NCBI GenBank assembly: GCA_963575745.1
Contig: CAUYUJ010015942.1
Span: 32,501-96,500 of the forward strand
Origin: Prorocentrum cordatum
Lineage: Eukaryota; Sar; Dinophyceae; Prorocentrales; Prorocentraceae
Length of the DNA: 64,000 nt
Reading direction: 5' to 3'
Shown here: positions 41,309 to 50,699 of the stretch, one piece after another
Layout: each line of letters begins with the position of its first letter
Position numbering within the stretch: position 1 is the stretch's first letter
Made by a program: the position numbers and the translations under genes
Notes under the pieces: model-generated
What the model was told of the DNA's origin: nothing
The model's database searches: none
Seen by the model: the letters and a program-made list of their open reading frames with translations, nothing else

Positions 41309-42454
41309 GCTTTCAGCGCCGAGCTGGAGCAGTCCAATTACGACCTCGGCGAGGTGTTCGACAGGGGCGACTCTGCCAAGGTGGAGGCTGCCGCGGCGGA
41401 GCTCGCCGCGATTCCCGAAGCCATGGCGACCATGCGGTCGGCCCGGGAGGCCATCAAGGGCCGCGGGAAGGCTTCGCCTAAGCGCCGACCCGCGGGCAAG
41501 CTACAGGGCCGCGTGGACCAGCGCAAGAAGAACTCCAAGTGCTGGGACTGCGGCGAGGCGGGGCACTGGACCGGTGACAAGGAGTGCCCGACACCAGGCG
41601 CTCGGAAGTTCGCCCCGAATTCCAAGCAGAAGGGCGGAGGGCGAGGCGGCGGAGGTCGCTCGCACCGCCAGGCCAACATCACCGAGCAGGTCCACGATCA
41701 GAACCACGTGGAGTTCGGTGGCGAAGAGGTGATTCTTCATCCAGAAGGTCCGATCACTCCGCCCCCCGAGACCCTGGTCTGCGAGCGCGTGGTGCCCGAT
41801 TTGCCCACCGTAAACACCACCAACGCCGGCGAGAAGCCCAACGACGATGGTGTTGGCGTGATCGACACTGCCTGCCTCTTCTGCGTTGGCGGGCTCAGCT
41901 GGTACAAGCAGTGCAAGGATAAGCTCACCAAGATGGGTCTGGCCGACCAGATCCTGGAGGAGCCCGAGAACGAAGTCTACAGGTTCGGGAACGGCGGCGC
42001 GCTCCCGAGCAAGCTGCGCGTCACAGCCCCACTCGTGCTGTGCGGACGCGCTGGCCGCATAGTGTTCAGCGTCGTGGACAGCCCCACGCTCGGCCTGCTT
42101 ATCGGCCGGGACTTCATCCAGCCGAGCAAGATCGACATCTCGCTCTGGCGGGAGCAGATCCGCATCGGGAACCATTCCCAGAAGCTCATCACGAGCAGCG
42201 CGGGGCATCCCGCGATCGACCTCCACCCGGAGGACTGGCTCGCCATCAAGGGCGCGGGCCACGAGTTCGGACCGAAGGCTGTCAGTACTAAGGGCGTCGC
42301 CAAGAGGCCAGCCCCGAAGCCCACGGTCAACCTCACTACGAAGGCGAGCAATTTGCTCGAGACATCACGAGGCTCATCCCCGAGAAGGAGCTCAACGTAC
42401 CGAGACGACTTCAACAGCGACGCGGTGGCAGCTCAAGGCTCATGGCCGCCGTAA
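41309..42454 (+). CDS. Zinc knuckle and aspartic protease region
   Basis: It is in frame with gag after the TAG. A basic segment leads to the nucleocapsid knuckle KCWDCGEAGHWTGDKECP (41540 on; C-x2-C-x4-H-x6-C, two residues longer than the classical CCHC). The protease active site is GVIDTACLFCVGG (41864-41872 encodes DTA), with LGLLIGRDFI as the conserved second half that packs against the active site. From about 42346 another frame (plus, offset by -1) reads more sensible sequence (RDITRLIPEKELNVPRRLQQ) and continues to about 42620. The TAA at 42452 therefore probably lies in a stretch displaced by a pair of compensating indels. Confidence 0.85.
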   Translation, partial: AFSAELEQSNYDLGEVFDRGDSAKVEAAAAELAAIPEAMATMRSAREAIKGRGKASPKRRPAGKLQGRVDQRKKNSKCWDCGEAGHWTGDKECPTPGARKFAPNSKQKGGGRGGGGRSHRQANITEQVHDQNHVEFGGEEVILHPEGPITPPPETLVCERVVPDLPTVNTTNAGEKPNDDGVGVIDTACLFCVGGLSWYKQCKDKLTKMGLADQILEEPENEVYRFGNGGALPSKLRVTAPLVLCGRAGRIVFSVVDSPTLGLLIGRDFIQPSKIDISLWREQIRIGNHSQKLITSSAGHPAIDLHPEDWLAIKGAGHEFGPKAVSTKGVAKRPAPKPTVNLTTKASNLLETSRGSSPRRSSTYRDDFNSDAVAAQGSWPP

Positions 42455-45400
42455 GCTCTGCGTTGGTCTGCTGTTCGACGGCGGTCGCGCCGCCGACGTT
42501 TGCTCCAACAGCGATTTCGGCTACTACCTGCATCGCCGAGTCCCTCGACGACTGCGTGGCCTGCGGCACCAAGTCCTACACAGACTGTTGCCACCTCGGG
42601 TTCTGCTCCGAGTGTGTGTTTCGGCAACTCGGTCACGCTGGACATCAAGAACGACAACGATCCGAAGGAGGTCAACATCGTGGAGGAAGAGCAGATGAAG
42701 GTACGTCAGCTCAAGAAAGGGACGAAGCTGCAGCTGACCGCCGGCAGGCGGTCGGCCATCGTCACCAACAAGAGCGGCGTCAAGCCGCACACGGTCAGCC
42801 AGGCGCTCAAGGCAGACCTGGCCAAATCATCTACGAGCTCGAGCGGAATCTCGAGCAACACCACCATCCTCTACGAGTGGTGCTGCAACCCCGACAGCAA
42901 GCTCAGTGCGAAATGGACCGAGAGTGGAGGAGCTGCTGTACGTTGCGGTCTTCCTGGATACGACCTTTCTCGGAAGCCCATCGTCGAGGAGCTCGAGGGC
43001 AAGATCCAGAAGAACCTGCGGAAGGGCCAGGGTGCACGGGTCCACGCCGCATTTCCATGCACGCCCTGGACCGCGTTGCAGCGCATCATCCTGAAGATCG
43101 ACCCCGGCAAGGCCGAGAAGCTGGAGAAGGACCGGAAGCATTCCGCGAGGATGATCGACCTTTTCCTGACGTCAATGAGCCGCCTGCGGAAGGAGTTTGG
43201 CAGCCAGCTCGCGGTCTCCTTCGAGTGGCCGCGCTACTGCGACGGCTGGGATCAGAAGAAGAACTACACCGCGAAGAAGCTGAAGGACCAGCTCCCGCGC
43301 ATCATCGATTTCGATGGCTGCGCCTACGGCCTGCAGACAAAGAAGAGGGACGCGATCAAGAAGCCGTGGAGGATCATCACCGACCACTACGGGATCGACA
43401 ACTCGCTGCACAAGCTTTGCGACGGCCTACGCAAGCACGTCGAGGCCCGTGGCAAGCTCGCCAAGGACAGTGAGAACTACACCGACAAGCTCGTCGCCGC
43501 GCTGGCCAAGCAGCTTCGCAAGACGAACAAGACCGAGCACCGCGAGGCAAACCCCGCGGAACCAGCGAGACGGAGAGCCGCGAGGAGGACAGCGCCTGCC
43601 CCGGCAGCTCCTGCAGAGCCAGCCTTAACGGCAGCGGAGGAGCGGACGCTCAAGTCCGCCATCTTGCAGCTCCACGTCAATACGGGGCACCCTGCCAACG
43701 ACGCGCTGGCCCGGGCTATCCGAGCGACGGGTGGATCCCAAAGAGCGGTCGAGATGGCACTCAACCTGCACTGCGAAGTCTGCGCCGCCCATCAGCGACC
43801 CCTACCTCACCTACCTGGGATAATCAAGCTAGATAGGGACTTCAACGGTTCCATTGGAGTGGACTTGTTCACTCTTGCCGACTACGCCGGCAATCAGTTG
43901 GTTGTCCTCAATGTGGTCGACCTCGCTTCTGGATTTACCTTATGTGGTACAGTTTCTTCGAGACACCCTTCGGTTGTATTCGCGAGGCTTTTGCAGGTTT
44001 GGATTACACCGTTTGGGGCACCACAGCGGGTTCTTTTCGATGGAGGAGGCGAGTTTGAGAGGGAGTTCTCGGCGGAACTCGAGGACATGGGCTGTCGCCT
44101 TATGACTACTGCCGCGGCTACGCCGCAACAGAACGCCACCGTGGAAAGGCACGGCGGCATGTGGAAGGTCCACGCCAGGAAGCTGATCGACCAGTTCAGC
44201 ATCAGGTTCGACCAGCCCGCGAACGCCCACAAGATCCAGTGGCTGCTCGCCGCTGTCTGCTGGGCTATGAACAGCTCAATCAATGCCAGTGGGTATTCAC
44301 CGGCACAGTGGGTACTCGGACGTGGCCTTCAACTACCCCACTGCCTGCTGGACAACGCTGGGAGGCTCTCGCTACACGAGAGAGTGGTCTCTGACAAGCC
44401 CTTCTCCGAGAGGATTGCCATCATGAAGGCCGCCCAGACGTCCATCCAGCATCTGCGTTTCAACCAGTCCCTATCCCGGGCTTTACTCGCACGATCGCGT
44501 GCGGATGGAGCTCAGCACGCGTCGGATGTCTACCAAACGGGGGGCCAGGTATACTACTGGAGGGGGAACGGCAAGCCCAAGCGCGAATGGGCTTTGCAGT
44601 GGCATGGACCCGGCATCACCATCGGCTTCGAGGGCACATCGAACGCATGGGTCAGCCACCGTTCCACCACCGTCAAGGTCAACCGAACACATTTACGACA
44701 CGCTACTGCCTCAGAGCTCGTGCCCTGGGGACAGGTGCTCAACGCCATGAACGGCAACCAGCCACCACCGCCGCCAGGACAACCACCAGCTGACCAGCCC
44801 CCACCTCCTGACGGACCACGGCCACCAGAACCAGGAGGAGGGGACGAAGGATCACCACATGAAGGAAGAGACGGCGGTGGAGGCGGATTACCACCATCAG
44901 ATCAAGGAGGAGATGGAGATACAATCATCGACCTCACGGGCGAAACGCCGAAGAAACGCCCGCGAATGGAAAACGTTCCGCCAGCACTACCACCTCCGCC
45001 GACGGCTATCATGCAGCGCAACTTCGGCAACATCGAAGATACCCCACACAATCGCCGCGCTCATGCTACCTTTGAGTGGATTCGCCGACGGCAAGGAGAT
45101 GAAGAATATGCGACAAGTGGGGGCGCCTCAGGCAGCGGTTCAGCACCAGCACCTTCGGGGGGGGACCTTCCCGGGCTGCCGGCGCCTGTTTCTGACTCAG
45201 CTGCTGCCGCTGACCCCGCTCATGCTCGAATACAAGCCCAAGAAGACCCAGATCGCGCTGCAGATCCAGCTCCAGAACTCGCCGTGCAACCAGAAGTACA
45301 CGACGAACAGCCTGAAGAACGCGATGGAGTACGACTTCCACCACCAGGAGCTCGACGCACAGAAGCTGGTGGACATTCATCGGATGCCGACAGCTCCGGA

Positions 45401-47269
45401 TCCGAAGGGCTACGCGACTGGAGCAAGGCCGCGGAGGAGGAAGTTCGCAGAGAAGCCTTTGCCCGCAGACCACAATATCCTGAGGGACAACGCGGCAACA
45501 AGGCTCAGCGCCAAGCTCAACAAGAGGACGCACCTCGCGCACTTCAACGTGACAGGCACGACCAGACAGACGACCGCAGCAAAGCCATCAAGCGCAAGGA
45601 GTTCTTGGAGAGTCTCAAGGACGACCTACCCAAGTGCTTCAAGAGGCCAAAAGACACACTCAGGACCGACCTCTACTTGGACAACTACTTTGAGGTCAGC
45701 GACGACGATTTGCACTCGACCATTCGACTCCGAGAGGTCATGCTCACCGGGAAGGCCGCTGCTAAGGAGATCAGGTACGACAAGCTCTCCGCCAAGGACA
45801 AGAAGCTCATGGACACGGCCATGAAGGTCGAGTGGTCCAAGTGGACCGAGTTCGGGGCCTACAAGAAGCTGCCGCCCAAGGAGCTGAAGGAGATCCTCCA
45901 GCGACGCCCTGGAATACGACCAGTCGGTACCCGCTGGGTGCTCACGCAGAAGGCCGCCAATCTCATGAAGGCCCGCCTTGTCGTCCAGGGCTGTCAAGAG
46001 GACAAGTCCCAGATCCGTGCGGACGCGCCGACCGGGTCAAGGGGCGCGCTTTACCTCACGCTTGCTGCCGCCGCCCAGCTTGGCTGGGAACTCACGTCGT
46101 ACGACGCGATGACGGCCTACCTGCAGTCGGGCAACATCGAGAGGCTGCTACTGCTACGCATGCCAGCCAAGAATCCGCCGCCAGGCACACTGCCCGGCGA
46201 GATCGTGATGGCGACTGGCGCCATCTATGGTGCCCGAGATGCAGGACGCCAGTGGTACCTCTACGCCCAGAAGGTGTTCCAGGAGCACGGCCTCATCGAG
46301 AGCAAGCTCGACAAGGGCCTTTACTACTTCTGCGACGACAAAGGGCTCGCTGCCATGATCCACTCCCACGTGGACGACTTTCTCATCGCCCAGCGCGGAA
46401 ACTCCAGCGAGTGGAAGCGAGTCATTAGCTCCTTGCAGAAAAAGCTGCACCTCAAGAAGGTAGAGGGTATCATCAAGTACTGCGGCCGGACCATCAACAA
46501 GATCAACGAGGAGTTCCGCATTGCCCAGGCGACGGCCGCCGCCCAGGTGGATTTCATCGAACTCAACGCCCAGCGCGGACGATCACCAGAGGATCGGCTT
46601 ACCACCTCGGAGGTCTCGGGATATCGCCACGCACTCGGTCAACTGCTTTGGCTCGCAGTGCAGACGCGAGTGGACATCGCCTGCCCGGTGAGCCTTTCAG
46701 CTCGCCGCGCCAACACCGCCACCGTGGCCGACGCCAAGACGCTGAACAAGACCGTCGCTTACGTGCACGGGTCCGCCGACTTCGCCATCGTCATCAAGCG
46801 CAACATCATCGACCTGCGCACTTGCACCATTATCTGCTTCAGCGACGCGGCCTTCGCCAATGTGGACGGGGTGAAGAGCCAGTGGGGCATGGCGATTGGG
46901 CTAACTCACAAGCCACGGGACGTCGTGGCTGGACGATATGATTTGCGCCTGCCCGTGGCCTGGCATTCGGGCACGGTCAAGCGATCCGTGAAGTCGACGC
47001 TGGCCGCCGAGGGCTACGCCACTCTGGAGGGCGCCGAGTCGAGTACTTGGTTCGGCCAGCTACTCACGGAGGCCTACAACCCGAAGAAGACGCTCAAGCA
47101 GATCGACGACCTCAGCACCAAACGATCCGGGGAGATCTACAGCGACAGCAACGGCCTGGTTACGCACATCAAATCTGACGTGGGCCAATCCACCGACAAG
47201 CGGTTCCGCATCGTCGCATCGATGATCAAGGAGACGGTGCACCCCAACAGCCAGCTGAAGCTCTCGTGA
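42455..47269 (+). CDS. Pol: methyltransferase-like domain, integrase, RT, RNase H
   Basis: It is open from 42455 to the TGA at 47267-47269. A domain of about 210 residues (42860-43500) carries TTILYEWCCNPDSKLS, FPCTPWTALQ, SFEWPRYCDGW and DFDGCAYGLQTKKR. Integrase zinc site: LHVNTGHPANDAL then CEVC (43672-43795). Core: GVDLFTLADY, LFDGGGEF and QQNATVERHGG supply D, D and E (about 43860-44145). A proline/glutamate-rich linker runs to about 45600. RT: RPVGTRWVLTQKA, LTSYDAMTAYLQ, GAIYGARDAGRQWY and motif C SHVDDFLIAQ (46367 on; HVDD for YVDD). RNase H: ICFSDAAFANVDG, VAWHSGTVKRSVKSTLAAEG and IYSDSNGLVTH. The TGA falls just before the ADALTK tail usual in Copia pol. All catalytic residues are present. 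Confidence 0.92.
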   Translation, partial: ALRWSAVRRRSRRRRLLQQRFRLLPASPSPSTTAWPAAPSPTQTVATSGSAPSVCFGNSVTLDIKNDNDPKEVNIVEEEQMKVRQLKKGTKLQLTAGRRSAIVTNKSGVKPHTVSQALKADLAKSSTSSSGISSNTTILYEWCCNPDSKLSAKWTESGGAAVRCGLPGYDLSRKPIVEELEGKIQKNLRKGQGARVHAAFPCTPWTALQRIILKIDPGKAEKLEKDRKHSARMIDLFLTSMSRLRKEFGSQLAVSFEWPRYCDGWDQKKNYTAKKLKDQLPRIIDFDGCAYGLQTKKRDAIKKPWRIITDHYGIDNSLHKLCDGLRKHVEARGKLAKDSENYTDKLVAALAKQLRKTNKTEHREANPAEPARRRAARRTAPAPAAPAEPALTAAEERTLKSAILQLHVNTGHPANDALARAIRATGGSQRAVEMALNLHCEVCAAHQRPLPHLPGIIKLDRDFNGSIGVDLFTLADYAGNQLVVLNVVDLASGFTLCGTVSSRHPSVVFARLLQVWITPFGAPQRVLFDGGGEFEREFSAELEDMGCRLMTTAAATPQQNATVERHGGMWKVHARKLIDQFSIRFDQPANAHKIQWLLAAVCWAMNSSINASGYSPAQWVLGRGLQLPHCLLDNAGRLSLHERVVSDKPFSERIAIMKAAQTSIQHLRFNQSLSRALLARSRADGAQHASDVYQTGGQVYYWRGNGKPKREWALQWHGPGITIGFEGTSNAWVSHRSTTVKVNRTHLRHATASELVPWGQVLNAMNGNQPPPPPGQPPADQPPPPDGPRPPEPGGGDEGSPHEGRDGGGGGLPPSDQGGDGDTIIDLTGETPKKRPRMENVPPALPPPPTAIMQRNFGNIEDTPHNRRAHATFEWIRRRQGDEEYATSGGASGSGSAPAPSGGDLPGLPAPVSDSAAAADPAHARIQAQEDPDRAADPAPELAVQPEVHDEQPEERDGVRLPPPGARRTEAGGHSSDADSSGSEGLRDWSKAAEEEVRREAFARRPQYPEGQRGNKAQRQAQQEDAPRALQRDRHDQTDDRSKAIKRKEFLESLKDDLPKCFKRPKDTLRTDLYLDNYFEVSDDDLHSTIRLREVMLTGKAAAKEIRYDKLSAKDKKLMDTAMKVEWSKWTEFGAYKKLPPKELKEILQRRPGIRPVGTRWVLTQKAANLMKARLVVQGCQEDKSQIRADAPTGSRGALYLTLAAAAQLGWELTSYDAMTAYLQSGNIERLLLLRMPAKNPPPGTLPGEIVMATGAIYGARDAGRQWYLYAQKVFQEHGLIESKLDKGLYYFCDDKGLAAMIHSHVDDFLIAQRGNSSEWKRVISSLQKKLHLKKVEGIIKYCGRTINKINEEFRIAQATAAAQVDFIELNAQRGRSPEDRLTTSEVSGYRHALGQLLWLAVQTRVDIACPVSLSARRANTATVADAKTLNKTVAYVHGSADFAIVIKRNIIDLRTCTIICFSDAAFANVDGVKSQWGMAIGLTHKPRDVVAGRYDLRLPVAWHSGTVKRSVKSTLAAEGYATLEGAESSTWFGQLLTEAYNPKKTLKQIDDLSTKRSGEIYSDSNGLVTHIKSDVGQSTDKRFRIVASMIKETVHPNSQLKLS

Positions 47270-48196
47270 ATACCTACGTGGAGTATGGTCGCCGACGCGC
47301 TCACCAAGATCATGGAGACCGGAGTGCTCCTCGCTTTCTTCGGGGCCAAGAAGCACAACTTTGGCACTAGGCAACCGCACGCCGCCATGCTTGCCTCAGT
47401 GCTGATGACATGTCTCGGACGCGTGAAGGCACAGCCTACCTCGCAGGAGTGGCAAGTGCCGATATCATATTGGGTCTACTACATGACATTCATCGCGATG
47501 CTCAGTGGAATCATGATTGGGTTCACATTGTTCGCAGCGCTGTGGTTTGTGGTGCGAAGAGAGATATTTGGGTCAGGCGACCCCAATCCCATTCAGATCG
47601 GGACCATCAACAACACCAACAATGGGTCCAAGGCTGACCACACCGGGCACGCGGACATCCCCTTGCCCGGAGTATATCCAGGATGGGATGGACGATACCT
47701 TGGACGCCGCAACAACGTACCGCCTACCATTCCCGAAGACGCCGACGGAGATGTCCACATGGAGCCGCCGATGATTGCCGTCGCAGCCCAGAGTTCATCA
47801 TCAGCAAGCGGATCGGCAGCGCCAGCCGCACCGCCACCATCACCGGACAGCTTCGCGCAGGGAGCGAGTTCTGCGCCATCATCGCCGATGACGGTTCAAA
47901 GTTCTTCGTCAGCCAGCGTGGTTTCGTGGAACGGACCAACGCCAACGGTTTCGCCATCGGAAATGAACGCATGTGTGATCGCCGAGCACAACATACGCGT
48001 GGGACACAACCCACATAGTGTCTACGTGACCTGCAGGACGTGCCGGAAGCATGCGTCATGGCTTCGCAGGAATCACGTGACCCATGAGCCAGACTTTTCG
48101 AAGATGCACAATAGTCTGCGCTGGGATTTGCAAAACAGATGGAGGCAGCTTCAAGGGTTGCCCGGCAACGCGAAAGCTCAGAAGAAGATTTCGTGA
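47270..48196 (+). CDS. C-terminal pol tail plus membrane-segment ORF (env-position)
   Basis: Same frame as pol after the TGA. It starts with MVADALTKIMETG (ATG at 47285), the normal end of Copia RNase H, then KKHNFGTRQPH. A hydrophobic segment (47470-47560, YWVYYMTFIAMLSGIMIGF then TLFAALWFVV) is followed by RRE, so one transmembrane helix is likely. Then come an acidic, serine/proline-rich linker and a C-terminal module with CVIAEHN, NPHSVYVTCRTCRKHASWLR and a final basic helix. The Cys/His spacing suggests metal binding. A membrane segment downstream of pol occupies the env position of Copia relatives with an extra ORF, but no fusion peptide or signal peptide is visible. Function unknown. 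Confidence 0.65.
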   Translation: MPTWSMVADALTKIMETGVLLAFFGAKKHNFGTRQPHAAMLASVLMTCLGRVKAQPTSQEWQVPISYWVYYMTFIAMLSGIMIGFTLFAALWFVVRREIFGSGDPNPIQIGTINNTNNGSKADHTGHADIPLPGVYPGWDGRYLGRRNNVPPTIPEDADGDVHMEPPMIAVAAQSSSSASGSAAPAAPPPSPDSFAQGASSAPSSPMTVQSSSSASVVSWNGPTPTVSPSEMNACVIAEHNIRVGHNPHSVYVTCRTCRKHASWLRRNHVTHEPDFSKMHNSLRWDLQNRWRQLQGLPGNAKAQKKIS

Positions 48197-48240
48197 TGCA
48201 AGCCGCCGCTCTGTGCCGCCGCTCTGCTCCGTTTTGTCAG

Positions 48241-48438
48241 CTTGTTTTCTTTACACCTGGCGCCACATCGTGTGGCAGACTACGTTAGTCCGCATTGTCT
48301 TGCCAGCTTGTTCTCTTTACACCTGGCGCCACATCGTGTGGCAGACTACGTTAGTCCGCATTGTCTTGCCAGCTTGTTTTCTTTACACTTGGTGCCACAT
48401 CGTGTGGCAGACTACGCTAGTCCGCATTGTTTTGATTG
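48241..48438 (+). repeat. 3 x 66-bp tandem repeat in the Copia 3' region
   Basis: Units start at 48241, 48307 and 48373, each opening CTTGTTYTCTTTACACYTGG and containing CACATCGTGTGGCAGACTAC. CACATCGTGTG is nearly self-complementary, so each unit could form a small stem. The rest of the 3' region, 48439-48833, is unassigned. Confidence 0.93.
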
Positions 48439-48833
48439 TGGAACTGCCGCGCTCGGCACCCACAGCCCGTTCGAAGCTTCATTCGGTGTGCACAGTTTTT
48501 CCCCATGTGGTGACGACCACACTATTAAGACCTTATCTCGATAAGATAGCGTTTCTTTGAGTCTTGTCGCATAGCGATCGGACTCGCGCTGCTGCTTGCT
48601 TTGAGAGTTTATTTGTTTCTTGCCGGTGCGTGTAGCAGCACCCGTTAAATGCCCAGAGGCAGCCGGATAGCATGCCGACAAGGCCGTTTGCCTGTGTTTG
48701 TTCTGGTGGAGATGCTGTGCCCAGCATCCATAGCAGGGTGTGTGTCGGCGCTCGCTCTCTCAGCGAAGCGCCCTGACTAATGAAATGAGCTGCGATCGGT
48801 GATCGTCGCTCGACGGCGCCGCGAGCGCCGATC

Positions 48834-48841
48834 AGGAGGAG
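48834..48841 (+). promoter_or_regulatory. Polypurine tract
   Basis: AGGAGGAG directly abuts the 3' LTR, the position of the plus-strand cDNA primer. Confidence 0.75.
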
Positions 48842-49024
48842 TGTGATTCCCGCTCACTCCCCGAGCCTTTCCTGCCCCTGCTCTTACTGCTCTCACCCTT
48901 TTCCCCGCTGCCCGTTTTGGTTCGGAATTTACTAGGGCCCTTGGCCTTAGAGCTACGCAGATTGATCGAGCAGCGCTCTCTTTCGCCCAAAGATCGTCGC
49001 GCCGCGCGCGCCATCCATATCACA
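48842..49024 (+). repeat. 3' LTR (183 bp)
   Basis: Same termini as the 5' LTR and the same length, with no indels relative to it. Confidence 0.97.
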
Positions 49025-49029
49025 ACTAC
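49025..49029. repeat. Target-site duplication, right copy
   Basis: ACTAC, matching 39727-39731. Confidence 0.95.
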
Positions 49030-49326
49030 AATCTCTAGGTCAGCAGCCGTCGTCGTCGCACCCGTTGTTTCCCGCCCTCCCCCGACGGCGGCGGCAGTTC
49101 TCTGCTGCGGCCCTCGCAACCGCGGCCTCGCGGGGGCTCGGCGAGGAGGCCGTCGGCGCCGCGAATAGATTGTCGTCATCGCCACAATCGCTGCCGCCTT
49201 CCAGCGATGGCGGTGGCGCCAGCGGCGCTGTGCGAAGAGGCCCTCCTCGTCAAGATTTCAAGGTCGGCCCACGCCGCCGCCGCCGCCGCCGTCGTCGCCG
49301 TCGCCGCGGCCGTCGCCGTCGCCGTG

Positions 49327-49376
<50 letters not shown>

Positions 49377-50100
49377 GGTCGCTGCCGCCCTCTTCCAAGT
49401 CCGGCGGCGGCGGCGACGGCGCTCGGCCGCTGCCATCGCAGCCGCGGCCTCGCGGGGGCTCGGCAAGGAGACCGTCGGCGCCGCCGGCCCCTCCGCGCCG
49501 GCGCTGGCGCGCGAGCGTTCCGCCGGCGTGGGCGCGGAGGGCACTGCCTCGGCGCGCGACGGCAGTCGACGTGCGTCGACGCTCGACTCCACCGCCGTCG
49601 GCTCCGCCGCCGTCGGCGGTCGGCGCCGTCGTCGTCGGCGCCGCCGCTGTCGGCGTCGGCAGTTGGCGGCTGTCGGCGTCGACGGCGGTCGTCGGTCGTC
49701 GACCGGCGCCGCTGTCGTCGGCGGCCGGCGCCGACGAGGGCAACGAGAGAGGACCACGAGGGTCGCGAGAGAAGCAGGAGGAGGTGCAGGAGGAGGAGAA
49801 GGAGGAGGGGGAGGAGGAGGCGGAGGAGGAGGAGGAGGAGGAGGAGGAGGAGGAGGAGGAGGAGGAGGGGGGGAGGAGGACGACGAGGATGAGGACGAGG
49901 AAGACGAGGAGTAGGCCCCCCCTACACCCTTGGCCTGCGAAGAGGCGACGCCCCACCTGCGAGGACCATCTGGACCGCCAAAACAGCCTTCGGAGCCCCT
50001 GGGGCAGGGGTGGGGGGTGGAGGCCTCGAGAAATGCGCGCAAGGTTATCCTTGCCCTTGCGCGATAGCTGACGCGGCCTGCACAGATACCTGCAGTCAGT
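49030..50100. repeat. CGTCGC/GTC repeat region with a ~320-bp duplicated block
   Basis: Right flank of the Copia element. GCCGTCGTCGCC-type hexamers and GTC triplets fill 49270-49385. GCGGCCTCGCGGGGGCTCGG occurs at about 49123 and 49444, marking a duplicated block. CGGCGCCGTCGTCGGC repeats fill 49570-49740, and a GGA array lies at 49785-49895. Both strands give long alanine/arginine or threonine/alanine frames that are composition only. Confidence 0.8.
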
Positions 50101-50699
50101 CGAAGCCGTCTTGCCACAGGCGGAGCAGAAAAAACAGAAAGAGTTCTGGTCAGGGCCGCATGCGCTGCGAGTCGCGCGCCTCCGCGCCGCCCATCGAAAT
50201 CGAACCCTGGGCCACCGAGACACCCCTCGGGAAAACAAAGCCCCCCCAAAGGGTCGGGGGGGGAAGGGGGGGCGCAGACCGCGCCGGCGGCGTCCGGGAC
50301 CTGGGCGGGCGGAGCAAGTTTACGACAACGCGTGCAAAGCCAGCGCCCCTGAACCTTCTCTCAGGAGGGCTGCCCGCGACTCAACGCAATCCGGAGACGT
50401 GTCCGGGTCGGCGGACGGGCGCGCTCGACGCGCGCTGAATTCCAAGGGTCTTGGGAAATCGCGTTCGCGAGTGCCCGGCGCGCCCGACGCCTCGCTGGGG
50501 CAGCGATGGCATCCCATTCGTCGGCCCGAGGCTCGCTGCATCGGGAAGCCCTGCGGGCCGCGCCCCCCGCCGCCTTGCGAGCGCAAGCGTTGCCCAGGGC
50601 AGCGCGCTGAAGACCCTCGCGCTCAACGCGCTCAACATCATCGTCGAAGTGACTCGGGATCCGGACAATCTCGATATCAATTAGGACCGATCCTCTAGC

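Larger units (their letters stand above)
39732..49024 (+). mobile_element. Full-length Copia-type LTR retrotransposon (9293 bp)
   Basis: 183-bp LTRs at both ends start TGTGAT and end ATCACA. A 5-bp target duplication ACTAC lies outside both (39727-39731 and 49025-49029). A primer site follows the left LTR and a purine tract precedes the right one. The internal order is gag, zinc knuckle, protease, extra methyltransferase-like domain, integrase, RT, RNase H. Integrase before RT defines Copia. All parts lie in one reading frame, interrupted by TAG (41306), TAA (42452) and TGA (47267). The TAA falls in a short stretch that reads better in another frame. The LTRs differ at two positions (about 1.1 percent), so the insertion is young. 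Confidence 0.96.

Noticed and set aside
42500-42502. TTG as start of the Copia pol ORF
   Set aside because: The frame is open further upstream and pol is expected to be made as a polyprotein. The TTG has no special context.
42442-43473. Alternative plus frame over the methyltransferase-like domain
   Set aside because: Only its first 180 bases (to about 42620) read sensibly. Beyond that the pol frame carries all motifs and this one turns low-complexity.
49176-50249. Minus-strand frame rich in threonine, proline and alanine
   Set aside because: It follows the GTC and GGA repeats. There is no conserved segment.
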